DNA of 41,955 nt from Proteiniphilum sp. UBA5384 (GCF_002410825.1 NZ_DHOS01000075.1:1-41955), one strand, 5' to 3'. Shown: positions 26,188 to 35,505, counted from the stretch's first letter. Numbers and translations are program-made. Notes: generated by a model not told the origin, from the sequence alone.

Positions 26188-26232
26188 CTTGTAACGACAG
26201 AACTCTCAAGCTTGTAACGACGAACTCTCAAG
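26188..26232. repeat. 23/22-bp tandem duplication in the carboxylase operon
   Basis: cttgtaacgacagaactctcaag (first 20 bases shown: cttgtaacgacagaactctc) at 26188-26210 is repeated at once at 26211-26232 with one base missing. It lies in the 108-nt gap between the biotin carrier gene and pccB. It may be a recent slippage product. Confidence 0.8.
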
Positions 26233-26260
26233 CAAGCGCCTATGTTCTGTTCTTATTACT

Positions 26261-26776
26261 TTACTTGTCGGAATAGTCGGTTTTAAAAGAGATGAGTAAC
26301 TGATCTCGTGCCACCGAATCGCCTTCCTCAACATGTATCTTCTCCACAACGGCATTCTGTGCTGCCGTATAAGTGCTCTGCATCTTCATGGCTTCCACCA
26401 CAATAAGTGGATCACCCTGCTTCACTTCCATACCTTCGGACGCCATTACTTTTATGATTTTTCCCGGCATGGGAGATGTGATGGTTTCCTGTGCTTCTTC
26501 CACAGCTGCTTGCCGCCCTCTTAAGTATTTTTTCTGCGGATTAGACAGTTCGATGTCAAAATAACGGAAATTGGTAGTGATGGTGTATTTCCCTTCTGAG
26601 TGGCGCACCGATTCGGCGTTGTACGATCGTCCCTCATGGAGGATAGAACAGAATCCGTTTTCTGACATCACCACATCGATGTCATATATTTTTCCGTCCA
26701 GCGAGATTTCCACTTTATTTTCATCTTTTGAAATCAGTTCCACCTCGCATGTTCTGTCTCCTATTTTAGCTTTCAT
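26261..26776 (-). CDS. Biotin carboxyl carrier protein of the acyl-CoA carboxylase
   Basis: The 171-residue protein ends in a biotinyl domain with EAMKM (Lys131 is the biotinylation site) and the preceding TSPMPGKIIKVMASEGMEVKQGDPL. The N-terminal half is the extension found in carriers of propionyl-CoA-type carboxylases. I chose ATG 26776 (MKAKIGDRTCEVEL) over an upstream start. It lies 158 nt after accC and 108 nt before pccB. Confidence 0.9.
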   Translation of the reverse strand: MKAKIGDRTCEVELISKDENKVEISLDGKIYDIDVVMSENGFCSILHEGRSYNAESVRHSEGKYTITTNFRYFDIELSNPQKKYLRGRQAAVEEAQETITSPMPGKIIKVMASEGMEVKQGDPLIVVEAMKMQSTYTAAQNAVVEKIHVEEGDSVARDQLLISFKTDYSDK

Positions 26777-26934
26777 CGTTTTATAATTTAGAACCAAGCA
26801 TCCCGAAACGTTTTTTTCCGTTTAAAAATGGGATGAAACAGTTGGGTTTTAACCTTGTTTCTTTAAAGATTCAAGAACTAAGAATCAAGACTTTTGATAA
26901 ATAAAAGTTAAGTATTCTTCTATTCCTGATCAAA

Positions 26935-28443
26935 TTATATCCTCAAAACTCCTTTTTGTTTGCCAAAGGCACGCCATCGGCTTATGGGAAGGTTGTCGGT
27001 AAGCGAAGATGACGGCGCATCATTGTTATTTACTATATAATCAATATAAGCGGCAATGATGGCCATATCTTCAATCTCGTTGTCATTCACTGCACTTTTA
27101 TGCAACTTCTTGCTGTTGTCCTCGATAAAATGAGTGGTATAATTACCTTTCACAAAGTCACGCGTATCCATGATACGGCGGAGGTAATCGATATTGGTCT
27201 TTACGCCCGTGATCTTGTATTCATATAAGACACGGCGCATCCGTTCCAGCGCATAAATACGACTGGTAGCCCACACGATCAGCTTGCCAAGCATAGAATC
27301 GTAATAGACCGGAATCTCATACCCGTCATAAATAAAACTATCCACCCGCACACCTATTCCTTCAGGTGTCTGGATATGCCGGATGGTACCGGGCGACGGA
27401 GCGAAATTTTTCTCGGGATCTTCCGCACATATGCGGCACTCGATGGCATGTCCGCGTTGGTGTAAATTCTTCTGACGCAAGCGCAGTTTTTTTCCGTTGG
27501 CGATATGAATCTGCTCTTTTACCAGGTCCACACCCAATACCTCTTCTGTAATAGGATGTTCCACCTGAAGACGGGTATTCATTTCAAGAAAATAGAAATT
27601 CATATCCCCGTCCACCAAAAATTCAATGGTGCCTGCTCCGACATAACCGATAGATTTGGCTGCTTTGACAGCAATTGCGCCCATCGCCAGGCGGGTCTTC
27701 TCATCGATAAAAGGGGATGGACTTTCTTCCACAATTTTCTGATGACGTCGTTGCACCGAGCACTCACGGTCGAACAGATGTATCACATTCCCATGCGAAT
27801 CCCCCAAAAACTGTATTTCGATATGGTGGGGCGATTCTATATATTTTTCGATATAGACCGAGTCGTTCCCGAATGAAGCCCTTGCTTCCGACTTGGCAGA
27901 ATCATACGCTGCCTGTAATTGACTCTCTTCATATACCAAACGCATACCTTTTCCACCACCACCCGCAGTTGCTTTGATAATCACAGGAAACCCTATTTTG
28001 CGGCATACACGGAAGAGATCCCTCGGTTTCAAATCCTCTGATGTGCCGGGTACCACAGGCACTTTAGCTTTTATCATTGTACGGCGGGCCGATATCTTGT
28101 CTCCCATCGCCTCAATGCTCTCTGCAGATGGTCCGATAAAAATGATTCCTTCGTCCTTGCAACGGCGTGCGAAGTCGGCATTTTCACTCAAAAACCCATA
28201 TCCGGGGTGAATGGCATCCGCTTTGAACTGTTTTGCCGCGTTAATGATTTTATCGACATTCAAGTAGCTCTCTTGTGAAGAGGCCAAGCCTATACATACT
28301 GCTTCATCGGCATAAGAGACATGCCTTGACGTGCGATCAGCCTCTGAATAAACAGCCACGGTTCTGATTCCCATCTCCTTACAGGTGCGCATGACACGTA
28401 CGGCAATCTCACCCCGGTTTGCAATTAAAATCTTTTGTATCAT
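26935..28443 (-). CDS. accC: Biotin carboxylase subunit of the acyl-CoA carboxylase
   Basis: The 502-residue ATP-grasp enzyme starts MIQKILIANRGEIAVRVMRT and has the glycine-rich ATP loop KATAGGGGKGMRLV, FLEMNTRLQVEHPITE and the C-terminal B-C domain. It carboxylates biotin with bicarbonate and ATP. It is the first gene of the three-gene carboxylase operon. It could serve PCC only or also acetyl-CoA carboxylase; the neighbours favour PCC. Confidence 0.93.
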   Translation of the reverse strand: MIQKILIANRGEIAVRVMRTCKEMGIRTVAVYSEADRTSRHVSYADEAVCIGLASSQESYLNVDKIINAAKQFKADAIHPGYGFLSENADFARRCKDEGIIFIGPSAESIEAMGDKISARRTMIKAKVPVVPGTSEDLKPRDLFRVCRKIGFPVIIKATAGGGGKGMRLVYEESQLQAAYDSAKSEARASFGNDSVYIEKYIESPHHIEIQFLGDSHGNVIHLFDRECSVQRRHQKIVEESPSPFIDEKTRLAMGAIAVKAAKSIGYVGAGTIEFLVDGDMNFYFLEMNTRLQVEHPITEEVLGVDLVKEQIHIANGKKLRLRQKNLHQRGHAIECRICAEDPEKNFAPSPGTIRHIQTPEGIGVRVDSFIYDGYEIPVYYDSMLGKLIVWATSRIYALERMRRVLYEYKITGVKTNIDYLRRIMDTRDFVKGNYTTHFIEDNSKKLHKSAVNDNEIEDMAIIAAYIDYIVNNNDAPSSSLTDNLPISRWRAFGKQKGVLRI

Positions 28444-28590
28444 TATTATAAAATGGAATTACACCAAATGATTTTTTAGAAGTTATAGTTGATATCCAAC
28501 AAGTTATGATAGCAGTCATCACTAACTACAACAGATGAAACTCTTGATTTTCAATTCACCCTAAAAAGGGTACTGTTTAAACAATTTTTT

Positions 28591-28615
28591 TGCACAATTT
28601 GTTCTCTATTGTGCA
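28591..28615. promoter_or_regulatory. Operator-like palindrome upstream of accC
   Basis: TGCACAAT, 9 nt, ATTGTGCA: perfect 8-bp arms in the 210-nt gap between metE and accC, about 150 nt before the accC start. It lacks a T run in either direction that would make it a terminator. A regulator cannot be named. Confidence 0.4.
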
Positions 28616-28653
28616 TAATTTGATCGAAAACAATATGGTTTTAGTTTTATTTT

Positions 28654-30939
28654 TTAATGTTCCCGCATCAATCGGGCAGCTTTTACCATCCTTCTCAGTG
28701 ACTCCTCCGTCTCTTTCCAGCCTCGTGTTTTCAGTCCGCAGTCGGGGTTGACCCATAGCTGTTCCTGTGGGATAACGCGGGCGGCTTTTTTCAGCAGGTC
28801 GACGATCTCGTCTGTAGTTGGCACGCGCGGAGAGTGGATGTCATACACTCCTGGGCCAATATCGTTTGGGTAACTGAAACGGACAAAGGCGTCCAGCAGT
28901 TCCATTTGTGAACGGGAGCATTCAATGGTGATCACATCGGCATCCATCAATGCGATATGTTCGATAATATCGTTGAATTCAGAATAGCACATGTGTGTAT
29001 GGATCTGCGTCTTGTCTTCTACGCCCGTGGAGGCAATAGAGAACGATCTTACAGCCCAGTCGAGGTAATTCTTCCAGTCGTTATGGCGGATCGGCAACCC
29101 TTCCTTGATTGCCGGTTCATCGATCTGGATGACCCTGATTCCTGCCTGTTCGAGGTCACGCACTTCGTCGCGGATAGACAATGCTATTTGCAGGCAGGTT
29201 TTGGAGCGCTCCTGGTCGTTCCTCACGAACGACCATTGCAGGATGGTGACCGGTCCGGTGAGCATTCCTTTCACCGGTCTGGTTGTAAGCAACTGTGCGT
29301 AGTTTGTCCAATAGAGGGTCATGGGGTGGGGACGGGACACATCCCCATAAATAACGGGCGGCTTCACACACCGTGAACCGTAACTCTGCACCCAGCCGAA
29401 CCGGGTAAAGGCAAAGCCATCGAGTTGCTCACCAAAGTATTCCACCATGTCGTTCCGTTCAAACTCGCCGTGCACCAGCACATCCAGGCCGATCCTTTCC
29501 TGCCATTCGATGGTTTTTTTAGTTTCGGATTTCAGCAGCCGGTCGTATTCTTCCGCCGACAGTTCTCCCTTTTTGAATTTCGCCCGCCAGGAGCGCACCT
29601 CTTTCGTCTGGGGAAAAGAGCCGATGGTGGTAGTGGGATAGGAGGGAAGCTGCAATTCCTGTTGCTGTAGTTTCTTCCTCACAGGGAATGGGTTTCTCCG
29701 TCTGGCGTCATTGTCCGATACAGCGGCACAGCGTTCTTCCACCTTTTTGTTATGGATCAACGGGGAGGTGCGTTTGCTCTCCATCGCCCGACGGTTCTCT
29801 TCCAAGCGGCCCCGGACAGAGGCATCCCCTTCCGTCAGTTTTTTCAACAGTGCCAGTTCTTCCACCTTTTGCCTGGCGAAAGCCATCCACTGTTTTATTT
29901 CGGGCGTAAGCGCCTCTTCGTCCGTTTCCAGGTCGAGGTCGTAGGGTACGTGCAGGAACGACGACGATCCGGCGATCATCACCCGTCCAGTTCCCAGTCC
30001 GGCAACTGCTTTATAGATGAACTCCAGTGACCGGTCGAAATCGTTCTTCCAGATATTGCGGCCGTCCACCACGCCCAATGATAGGATCTTGTCCGACGGC
30101 AGTTGTGCCAGCACATCATCCAGCTGGGACGGCGCGCGTACCAGGTCGATATGCAGCGCATCCACCGGAAGGTTAACCGCCAGCGGCGTGTTGTCCCCCA
30201 ACCCCTCGAAGTAAGTGGCGACCAGCAGTTTTAACCGTGGACAGGCTTTCCTGATGGCATCGTAGGCTGCGGTATATGCAATTTTTGTTTTTTCGTCGAT
30301 ATCGGTTACCAGAAACGGTTCGTCGAGTTGCACCCATACCGTTCCGGCCTCTTCCAATTCTTTCAGTAATTCGATATATATGGGCAGTAACCGTTCTAGC
30401 AACTCCAGCCGGTGGAATCCGGCTTCTTTTTCCTTGCCCGACAAGAGATAGGAGACCGGCCCGAGCAGTACCGGCTTGGTTTCGATACCCTGTGCTTTCC
30501 CTTCGCGGTACTCTTCGAGTGCCTTGTTGTAAAAGAGGGAGAAATGTTGGTTTTTGGTAAACTCGGGGACGATATAGTGGTAGTTCGTGTCGAACCACTT
30601 GGTCATTTCCATCGCGGTAATGTCTTTGCCTTCGCGCTGGTAACCGCGCGCCATGGCAAAATAGAGCGCCATCCTGTCGTTTTGCAGTGAAGCGTAACGG
30701 GCAGGAATGGCGCCAACCGTCAGTGTAGTATCCAGTACCTGGTTGTAGAAAGAGAAATCGTTCGACGGGACAAGGTCTATACCCGACTCTTTCTGAAGCG
30801 ACCGGTTTTGTTGTCTGATATCCGCTCCTGTTTTGAGGAGTTCCTCTTCGGTGATGTTGCCCGCCCAGAAACTTTCGCAGGCTTTTTTGAGTTCGCGCCG
30901 GCTACCGATCCGCGGGTAGCCAAGAATGTTTGTTTGCAT
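28654..30939 (-). CDS. metE: Cobalamin-independent methionine synthase
   Basis: The 761-residue protein starts MQTNILGYPRIGSRRELKKA, the usual MetE N-terminus, so ATG 30939 is used rather than the far upstream start at 31059. The C-terminal catalytic domain has the zinc ligands in HTHMCYSEF (His, Cys) and WVNPDCGLKTR (Cys). It transfers a methyl group from methyltetrahydrofolate to homocysteine without B12. A cobalamin riboswitch lies 180 nt upstream, the classical control of metE when a B12-dependent MetH exists. Confidence 0.97.
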   Translation of the reverse strand: MQTNILGYPRIGSRRELKKACESFWAGNITEEELLKTGADIRQQNRSLQKESGIDLVPSNDFSFYNQVLDTTLTVGAIPARYASLQNDRMALYFAMARGYQREGKDITAMEMTKWFDTNYHYIVPEFTKNQHFSLFYNKALEEYREGKAQGIETKPVLLGPVSYLLSGKEKEAGFHRLELLERLLPIYIELLKELEEAGTVWVQLDEPFLVTDIDEKTKIAYTAAYDAIRKACPRLKLLVATYFEGLGDNTPLAVNLPVDALHIDLVRAPSQLDDVLAQLPSDKILSLGVVDGRNIWKNDFDRSLEFIYKAVAGLGTGRVMIAGSSSFLHVPYDLDLETDEEALTPEIKQWMAFARQKVEELALLKKLTEGDASVRGRLEENRRAMESKRTSPLIHNKKVEERCAAVSDNDARRRNPFPVRKKLQQQELQLPSYPTTTIGSFPQTKEVRSWRAKFKKGELSAEEYDRLLKSETKKTIEWQERIGLDVLVHGEFERNDMVEYFGEQLDGFAFTRFGWVQSYGSRCVKPPVIYGDVSRPHPMTLYWTNYAQLLTTRPVKGMLTGPVTILQWSFVRNDQERSKTCLQIALSIRDEVRDLEQAGIRVIQIDEPAIKEGLPIRHNDWKNYLDWAVRSFSIASTGVEDKTQIHTHMCYSEFNDIIEHIALMDADVITIECSRSQMELLDAFVRFSYPNDIGPGVYDIHSPRVPTTDEIVDLLKKAARVIPQEQLWVNPDCGLKTRGWKETEESLRRMVKAARLMREH

Positions 30940-31121
30940 TTCTTTTAACTTATTAAAGTGAATAACCCATGAAGCTAAAAGTCTTTTCCGAACTTTTGCA
31001 ATGCAACGGCTGATAAAAAAGATGGAGTAAATGCAGGAGATACTTCTGCCCTTGATCAATTAGGTAGAAACGAATGAGCCTGACCATATACTTTTATCGC
31101 GAAGCAATGTCAATCCGAATA

Positions 31122-31292
31122 AAGGCAGGTCTCCTGACTTGCACGATTTCCGCCGTCCTTCCCACCCCGATTGACAGGGCAGTGGATTGCTATGGGCGGA
31201 AACTTTGGCCGTGCTTACAGTTGCGCGACAGTCCACGATTCTCACGTGGTTCCCTATTATCCCTTTTTAGGGGGCACCTTACCGGTTGAAGA
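31122..31292 (-). ncRNA. Cobalamin riboswitch 2, upstream of metE
   Basis: On the minus strand: GGTGCCCCCT, AATAGGGAA, the hairpin CCACGTGAGAATCGTGG, GCGCAACTGTAAGC, the CCACTG block, GGGAAGG and the B12 box AAGTCAGGAGACCTGCC (plus 31125-31141). This is the best match to the consensus among the three in the window. Only metE lies downstream before accC. Confidence 0.95.
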
Positions 31293-31317
31293 AATGATAA
31301 AAAGAACTTTTGTGCGG

Positions 31318-31325
31318 CAAAGATA
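31318..31325 (-). promoter_or_regulatory. -7 promoter element upstream of riboswitch 2
   Basis: TATCTTTG on the minus strand about 25 nt before the riboswitch, with TTTG 22 nt further upstream inside the end of nrdF. Confidence 0.55.
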
Positions 31326-31346
31326 AGGAAAAATAGATGAATACTA

Positions 31347-32342
31347 TCAAATCTCCATCTCCAATTCTTTTTTCATGTCGAAATCCTCGTCGTGAAGATG
31401 TACCACCTCGAGGGTCTTTTCGTAGTTGGTCGATTTTTTGGAGAAGAAATCGTGTTGCGTCGTTTCCACATTCAATCCGTTCAGCACGATGGGATTCACC
31501 TCACTGACCTCGTAACGCGGCTCGAAGCCAAGGTTCATCAACGCCTTGTTGCCGTTGTAACGGATGTATTCCTTCACTTCAGATCCGAGGCCTACATCAC
31601 TGTAAACATGATCGGTATACTTCATTTCGTTCTCGTAGAGCATATCCATCAGGATGAATAGTTCAGCTTTGAGTTTTTCCTTTTTCTTTTCGCTGAAAGT
31701 GTTGAATATCTCCTGCGCCAGCAAGCCGACAAACACGCCGTGGATCGACTCGTCGGCAATGATCTTTTTGATGATATCGCAACTGGCCACCATCTGCCCT
31801 TGTCCGGCCAGCCACAGGGGGAGGAAGAAACCGCTGTAGAACAGGAAGGTCTCAAGCATTACCGAAGCAACCAGTGCCATATAGATCTCTTCTTTCGAGA
31901 CGTTCTCCTTATCGAGTTTCCGGTAATAGCTGTCGATGGTTTTGGCTTTAAATTGGAGCTGTTCGTTGGTGGATGCCCATTCGAAGATGGCATCTATTTC
32001 GGTGGTGGAAGCCACCGTGGTGAAGATGGTGGAGTAGGATTTGGCGTGGATGGCCTCCATCATACACATATAGGAGAGTACCGATTTATTTTGCAATCCC
32101 TCGATATGGTCGATCACCTTTGGCATGCCGGTATGGCTTTGCAGGGTATCGAGCAGGGTGAGTCCGCCCAGTGCTTTTTTATAGGCTTCACGCAATTCAG
32201 GTGAAAGTGACTTCCAGGAGTCGATATCTTTCGAGGGGATGTATTCGGTGTCGATCCAGAACTGTTTCAGGTTTTGTTCCCAGAACATCTCCACATAGTC
32301 GTTCTCGGGAGTATTCCAGTTGACGGCTTTAAATTGTTTCAT
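31347..32342 (-). CDS. nrdF: Class Ib ribonucleotide reductase beta (radical) subunit
   Basis: The 331-residue protein has the metal ligands expected for a class I beta subunit: Asp65 (LLDTLQ), Glu96 and His99 (MMEAIHAKSY), Glu164 (MLETF), Glu198 and His201 (DESIHG), with Tyr103 as the probable radical tyrosine. NrdI upstream points to the manganese class Ib type. It supplies the radical for NrdE in making deoxynucleotides. It is the last gene of the operon, 248 nt after nrdE with a large inverted repeat between. Confidence 0.93.
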   Translation of the reverse strand: MKQFKAVNWNTPENDYVEMFWEQNLKQFWIDTEYIPSKDIDSWKSLSPELREAYKKALGGLTLLDTLQSHTGMPKVIDHIEGLQNKSVLSYMCMMEAIHAKSYSTIFTTVASTTEIDAIFEWASTNEQLQFKAKTIDSYYRKLDKENVSKEEIYMALVASVMLETFLFYSGFFLPLWLAGQGQMVASCDIIKKIIADESIHGVFVGLLAQEIFNTFSEKKKEKLKAELFILMDMLYENEMKYTDHVYSDVGLGSEVKEYIRYNGNKALMNLGFEPRYEVSEVNPIVLNGLNVETTQHDFFSKKSTNYEKTLEVVHLHDEDFDMKKELEMEI

Positions 32343-32390
32343 TATTTTGTTTGGATTATATGATTCTTTATATTCTTCTTTTTGCAGTTG

Positions 32391-32556
32391 TATGATTGCG
32401 ACTAAAGCATCCGACTGCCGATGTTTTGTGGCCTATTGCAGCTCTTGTCCGCTAAAAGAGTAGAAAATCGCTTCGCTAACTACTCTTTTTACGCTCACTT
32501 CGAGCTATGGGTCCCCACAAAACATCTAAAGGTCTCCGCTTTAGTTTGCAATCATA
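32391..32556. repeat. 166-bp imperfect inverted repeat between nrdE and nrdF
   Basis: The outer arms pair as tatgattgc (32391-32399) with gcaatcata (32548-32556), then actaaagc with gctttagt, then gatgttttgtgg with ccacaaaacatc, and at the centre aaaagagtag (32454-32463) with ctactctttt (32480-32489) around a 16-nt loop. Mismatched stretches separate these blocks. It has no ORF and no T tract. It could be a MITE-like insertion or an RNA structure that adjusts nrdF expression. Confidence 0.8.
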
Positions 32557-32590
32557 TTCCAAATATGCTTGTGAGAATCCAATTGTTCAA

Positions 32591-34681
32591 TTACACCGAG
32601 CAGGAGATGCAGTCCTCGACTGTTGTTTTCCTTGTCCGGGTATAATACAATGATTTCAATCCCGCTTTATGGGCATAGATATAATACCTTGCCAGGTCGC
32701 GGGTGGTATGGCTGCTCTTGGTATGCAGGATGGTCGATATACCCTGGTCGACGTGCCGCTGGATCACCGAGATCAGCCTGATTACCTTCATCTGGTCCAT
32801 GTCATACGCCGATTTGTAGAAGAAATAATTATCGTTGGTGAGGTAGGGCATCGGGTAGAACGATGTGCTGTCACCATATTCGCGCACCTCGATCGTATCC
32901 ACCACCGGCATTACCGAAGCGGTGGAACTCATGATGTACGACGTCGACTGGTTAGGCGCTATCGCCAGTCGGTAGGCATGATACAGACCATGTTGCATTA
33001 CTTGCTCCTTCAGGCTCTTCCACTCTTCGATCCCCGGGATTTCAATCCCTTCAAACAGCGCTTTTACCTTATCGGTTTTAGGCAGGTACTCCTGTTCGGT
33101 ATATTTGTCGAAATAGGTGCCTTTGGCATATTCCGACTTGTCGAAATCCTTGAAGACAATTCCTCTTTCCCGGGCGATCTCCATGGAGCGTTCCAGCGAG
33201 TAGAAATTCATCATCATGAAAAATACGTTACAGAAGTCGAGCGCCTCCGTACTCTCGTATGCGATAAAATTCTTGGCGAACAGCCCATGCAGGTTCATCG
33301 CGCCCAGTCCCACGCTGTGCAACTCCTCGTTGGCTTTTTTGATGGAAGGAACGATGTCGATATTAGAAATATCCGAAACTACCGTCAAGGAGCTAATGGC
33401 CGTTTTTACCGCTTCCTTGATCCGCTTGTTGTCCATCACGGTGACAATGTTCAACGAGCCCAGGTTGCAGGAAATACCGCGACGGATCACATCCTCCTCG
33501 TAATAATCGTTGATCTCCGATACTTCCGATAACTGCATGATCTCGGTACAGAGGTTGGAGAATTTCACTTCACCGATATCTTTTAGTGCATGCCCACGAT
33601 TGGCGTTATCCTTAAAGAAAAGGTAGGGATAACCACTCTCCTTCTGTGTTTGGGCAATCTTTACCAGCATCATCCGGGCGTTGAGTTTTTTCTTCCTCAC
33701 TTTGGGATTGTCAATCAGTTCGGTGTACATCTCGTTGATATCCATCTCGTCGAGGTACTGCCCGTACGCCTGATAGACGGTATGCGGATAGAACACATAA
33801 AACGGTTCATCCTTTTCGGCAAGCTCCATGAACTTGTCGGGCACCACCACGCCGATGGAAAGCGATTTTATACGCACCTTCTCGTCTACGTTGATCTTCT
33901 TACAATCGAGGAATTCCTCGATATCGGAGTGGAATACGTTCAAATAAACCGCTCCGGCACCGGGCCGCTGCCCTAACTGATTGGCATAAGAGAAGACATC
34001 TTCCAACAATTTCATCACCGGCAATACCCCGCTGGCACGTCCCTCCACACCTTTTATCGCTTCGGAGCGTCCGCGCAGTTTGGAGAGGTTGAGTGCCACA
34101 CCGCCACCGATGGAGGAGAGCTTCATTGAAGAGTTAATGGCATAGCCGATGCCGTTCAAGTTGTCACCAATCTCATCGAGGAAGCAGGAGACCAGCTCTC
34201 CCGACCGCTTTTTGCCGGCATTCAGGAAGGTGGGCGTGGCGGGTTGGTATTCCTGATTGATAAACAGTTCGGCATACTCCATCGCCTTGTCAATATCGCC
34301 CCGACCAAGATAGAGGGCTGCGCACGCCAGTCGGTCCTCATACCGCTCCAGGAATTTCTCGCCGCTATCATCCCGCAGCGCATAGTTCTGGAAGAACTTG
34401 AATGCACTGATATAGGAGGGAAAACGGAATTTCTTACGGTACATCAAATCGTATACCTGCTTGACCTCTTCAAAGGAGTACCATTCCAGCAGGTTCTCGT
34501 AATAATTGTTTTCGATCAGGTAATCAATCTTTTCTTTTAGCGTATAAAAGAAGACGGTATTTTTGTTCACATATTCAAGGAAGTAGGAGCGCACCGCCTC
34601 TTTGTCCTTCCCGAACTGAAACTCATCGTCCTTTTTCACCATCACCTGGTTGTTGAGTAATATCCAGTTTTTTACTTTCAT
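32591..34681 (-). CDS. nrdE: Class Ib ribonucleotide reductase alpha (catalytic) subunit
   Basis: The 696-residue protein has no N-terminal ATP-cone and keeps the catalytic cysteines: Cys166 (GELVSCFLDE) and Cys405 (GISCNLGSLN) as the reducing pair, Cys378 (SNLCTEI) as the thiyl radical, and a C-terminal CISC pair that takes electrons from a redoxin. It reduces ribonucleotides with NrdF. I chose ATG 34681 (MKVKNWILL) over a TTG 21 nt upstream. It follows nrdI by 66 nt; the gap contains three direct caagag-type heptamers (34693-34713). Confidence 0.94.
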   Translation of the reverse strand: MKVKNWILLNNQVMVKKDDEFQFGKDKEAVRSYFLEYVNKNTVFFYTLKEKIDYLIENNYYENLLEWYSFEEVKQVYDLMYRKKFRFPSYISAFKFFQNYALRDDSGEKFLERYEDRLACAALYLGRGDIDKAMEYAELFINQEYQPATPTFLNAGKKRSGELVSCFLDEIGDNLNGIGYAINSSMKLSSIGGGVALNLSKLRGRSEAIKGVEGRASGVLPVMKLLEDVFSYANQLGQRPGAGAVYLNVFHSDIEEFLDCKKINVDEKVRIKSLSIGVVVPDKFMELAEKDEPFYVFYPHTVYQAYGQYLDEMDINEMYTELIDNPKVRKKKLNARMMLVKIAQTQKESGYPYLFFKDNANRGHALKDIGEVKFSNLCTEIMQLSEVSEINDYYEEDVIRRGISCNLGSLNIVTVMDNKRIKEAVKTAISSLTVVSDISNIDIVPSIKKANEELHSVGLGAMNLHGLFAKNFIAYESTEALDFCNVFFMMMNFYSLERSMEIARERGIVFKDFDKSEYAKGTYFDKYTEQEYLPKTDKVKALFEGIEIPGIEEWKSLKEQVMQHGLYHAYRLAIAPNQSTSYIMSSTASVMPVVDTIEVREYGDSTSFYPMPYLTNDNYFFYKSAYDMDQMKVIRLISVIQRHVDQGISTILHTKSSHTTRDLARYYIYAHKAGLKSLYYTRTRKTTVEDCISCSV

Positions 34682-34747
34682 TTTTTTAGAATCAAGAGCC
34701 AAGAGCCAAGACTATTTTTATAGTAAAGAATTCAGACTTTTGGTACA

Positions 34748-35128
34748 TTAAAAATTATACATAGGCTGATACGCATTCACTTTCTCGATAAAGCTATTCA
34801 CCTCCCGTTCCAACCCGGACAGTTCGAATTTCAACAGCACCGGTATATCGTATTTTGCAGAAATTTTATCGGCTGCCAGTCCGAAATTGGCTCCCCAGTT
34901 CATATTTCCGCTCGAGGAGACAGAGAGGATAGAGGAATGGTTTGTCTGCATGAACCGTTCTGTGGATTCCGGGACCTGACCAATTTTCGTAGTATAAGTG
35001 ATCAAGTGACCGGGTTTTAATGCGACCAATTGACCGGTTATTTTCAGGCATTGCCATTCGGTTTTGGCCGCTATCTTGCGTACGAAACGTTCCACGTTAC
35101 CCGTCCTGCTGTCGTAATAGATGGTCAT
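34748..35128 (-). CDS. nrdI: NrdI flavodoxin of class Ib ribonucleotide reductase
   Basis: The 126-residue protein has the flavodoxin-like NrdI pattern: YYDSRTGNVERF (phosphate loop), GHLITYTTKIGQVPEST, VSSSGNMNWGANF, and LLKFELSGLEREV. NrdI supplies the oxidant that assembles the Mn2-tyrosyl radical in NrdF. It marks the system as class Ib. Its start overlaps the nrdH stop by 4 nt (ATGA). Confidence 0.93.
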   Translation of the reverse strand: MTIYYDSRTGNVERFVRKIAAKTEWQCLKITGQLVALKPGHLITYTTKIGQVPESTERFMQTNHSSILSVSSSGNMNWGANFGLAADKISAKYDIPVLLKFELSGLEREVNSFIEKVNAYQPMYNF

Positions 35129-35364
35129 AACTGTGCTGCCATTGCATTTAGCTTCTCCGGATCATAGCCTACAATGCGTGCCAGCTCCTCGTTTCCATCA
35201 ATCAGAATTGTAGTGGGAACGGAGCGTACTCTATGCCTCATGGCCAATTCGGGGCTATTGAACGGATTGATTGCTTCAAAAGCAATGTTCTTATTCTCAA
35301 GAAACTGAGATACCATTACGCAGGGATTGCAATCTTCTTTTTCAAACTTGACGATCTTTTTCAT
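35125..35364 (-). CDS. Thioredoxin-like redox protein (NrdH-like)
   Basis: The 79-residue protein from ATG 35364 has the active site CNPC (Cys12, Cys15), a VPTTILIDG cis-proline segment and a conserved GYDPEKL. It is probably the electron donor for NrdE, given its position as first gene of the nrd operon and its overlap with nrdI. A longer reading from 35427 lacks family-like sequence. Bacteroidetes versions are often annotated only as thioredoxin family proteins. Confidence 0.82.
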   Translation of the reverse strand: MKKIVKFEKEDCNPCVMVSQFLENKNIAFEAINPFNSPELAMRHRVRSVPTTILIDGNEELARIVGYDPEKLNAMAAQL

Positions 35365-35488
35365 ATGTAAATTATTGATTTTTAAACATATCATATGGAA
35401 CTCGCAATAATCATCTTTGTTTTGCATAATGACTTTTATGTCGGTTCTATTTTGATTTGTTATGTATGTAATTAATTAATATAGTCTA

Positions 35489-35505
35489 TATACGTAATAC
35501 GTATA
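35489..35505. promoter_or_regulatory. Short palindrome in the nrdH leader
   Basis: TATACGT-AAT-ACGTATA, perfect 7-bp arms, between riboswitch 3 and nrdH. It could be a protein operator or part of the expression platform. It does not match the NrdR box well. Confidence 0.35.

Noticed and set aside
31060..31245. Small ORFs over the metE leader
   Set aside because: They overlap the cobalamin riboswitch, whose structure explains the sequence.
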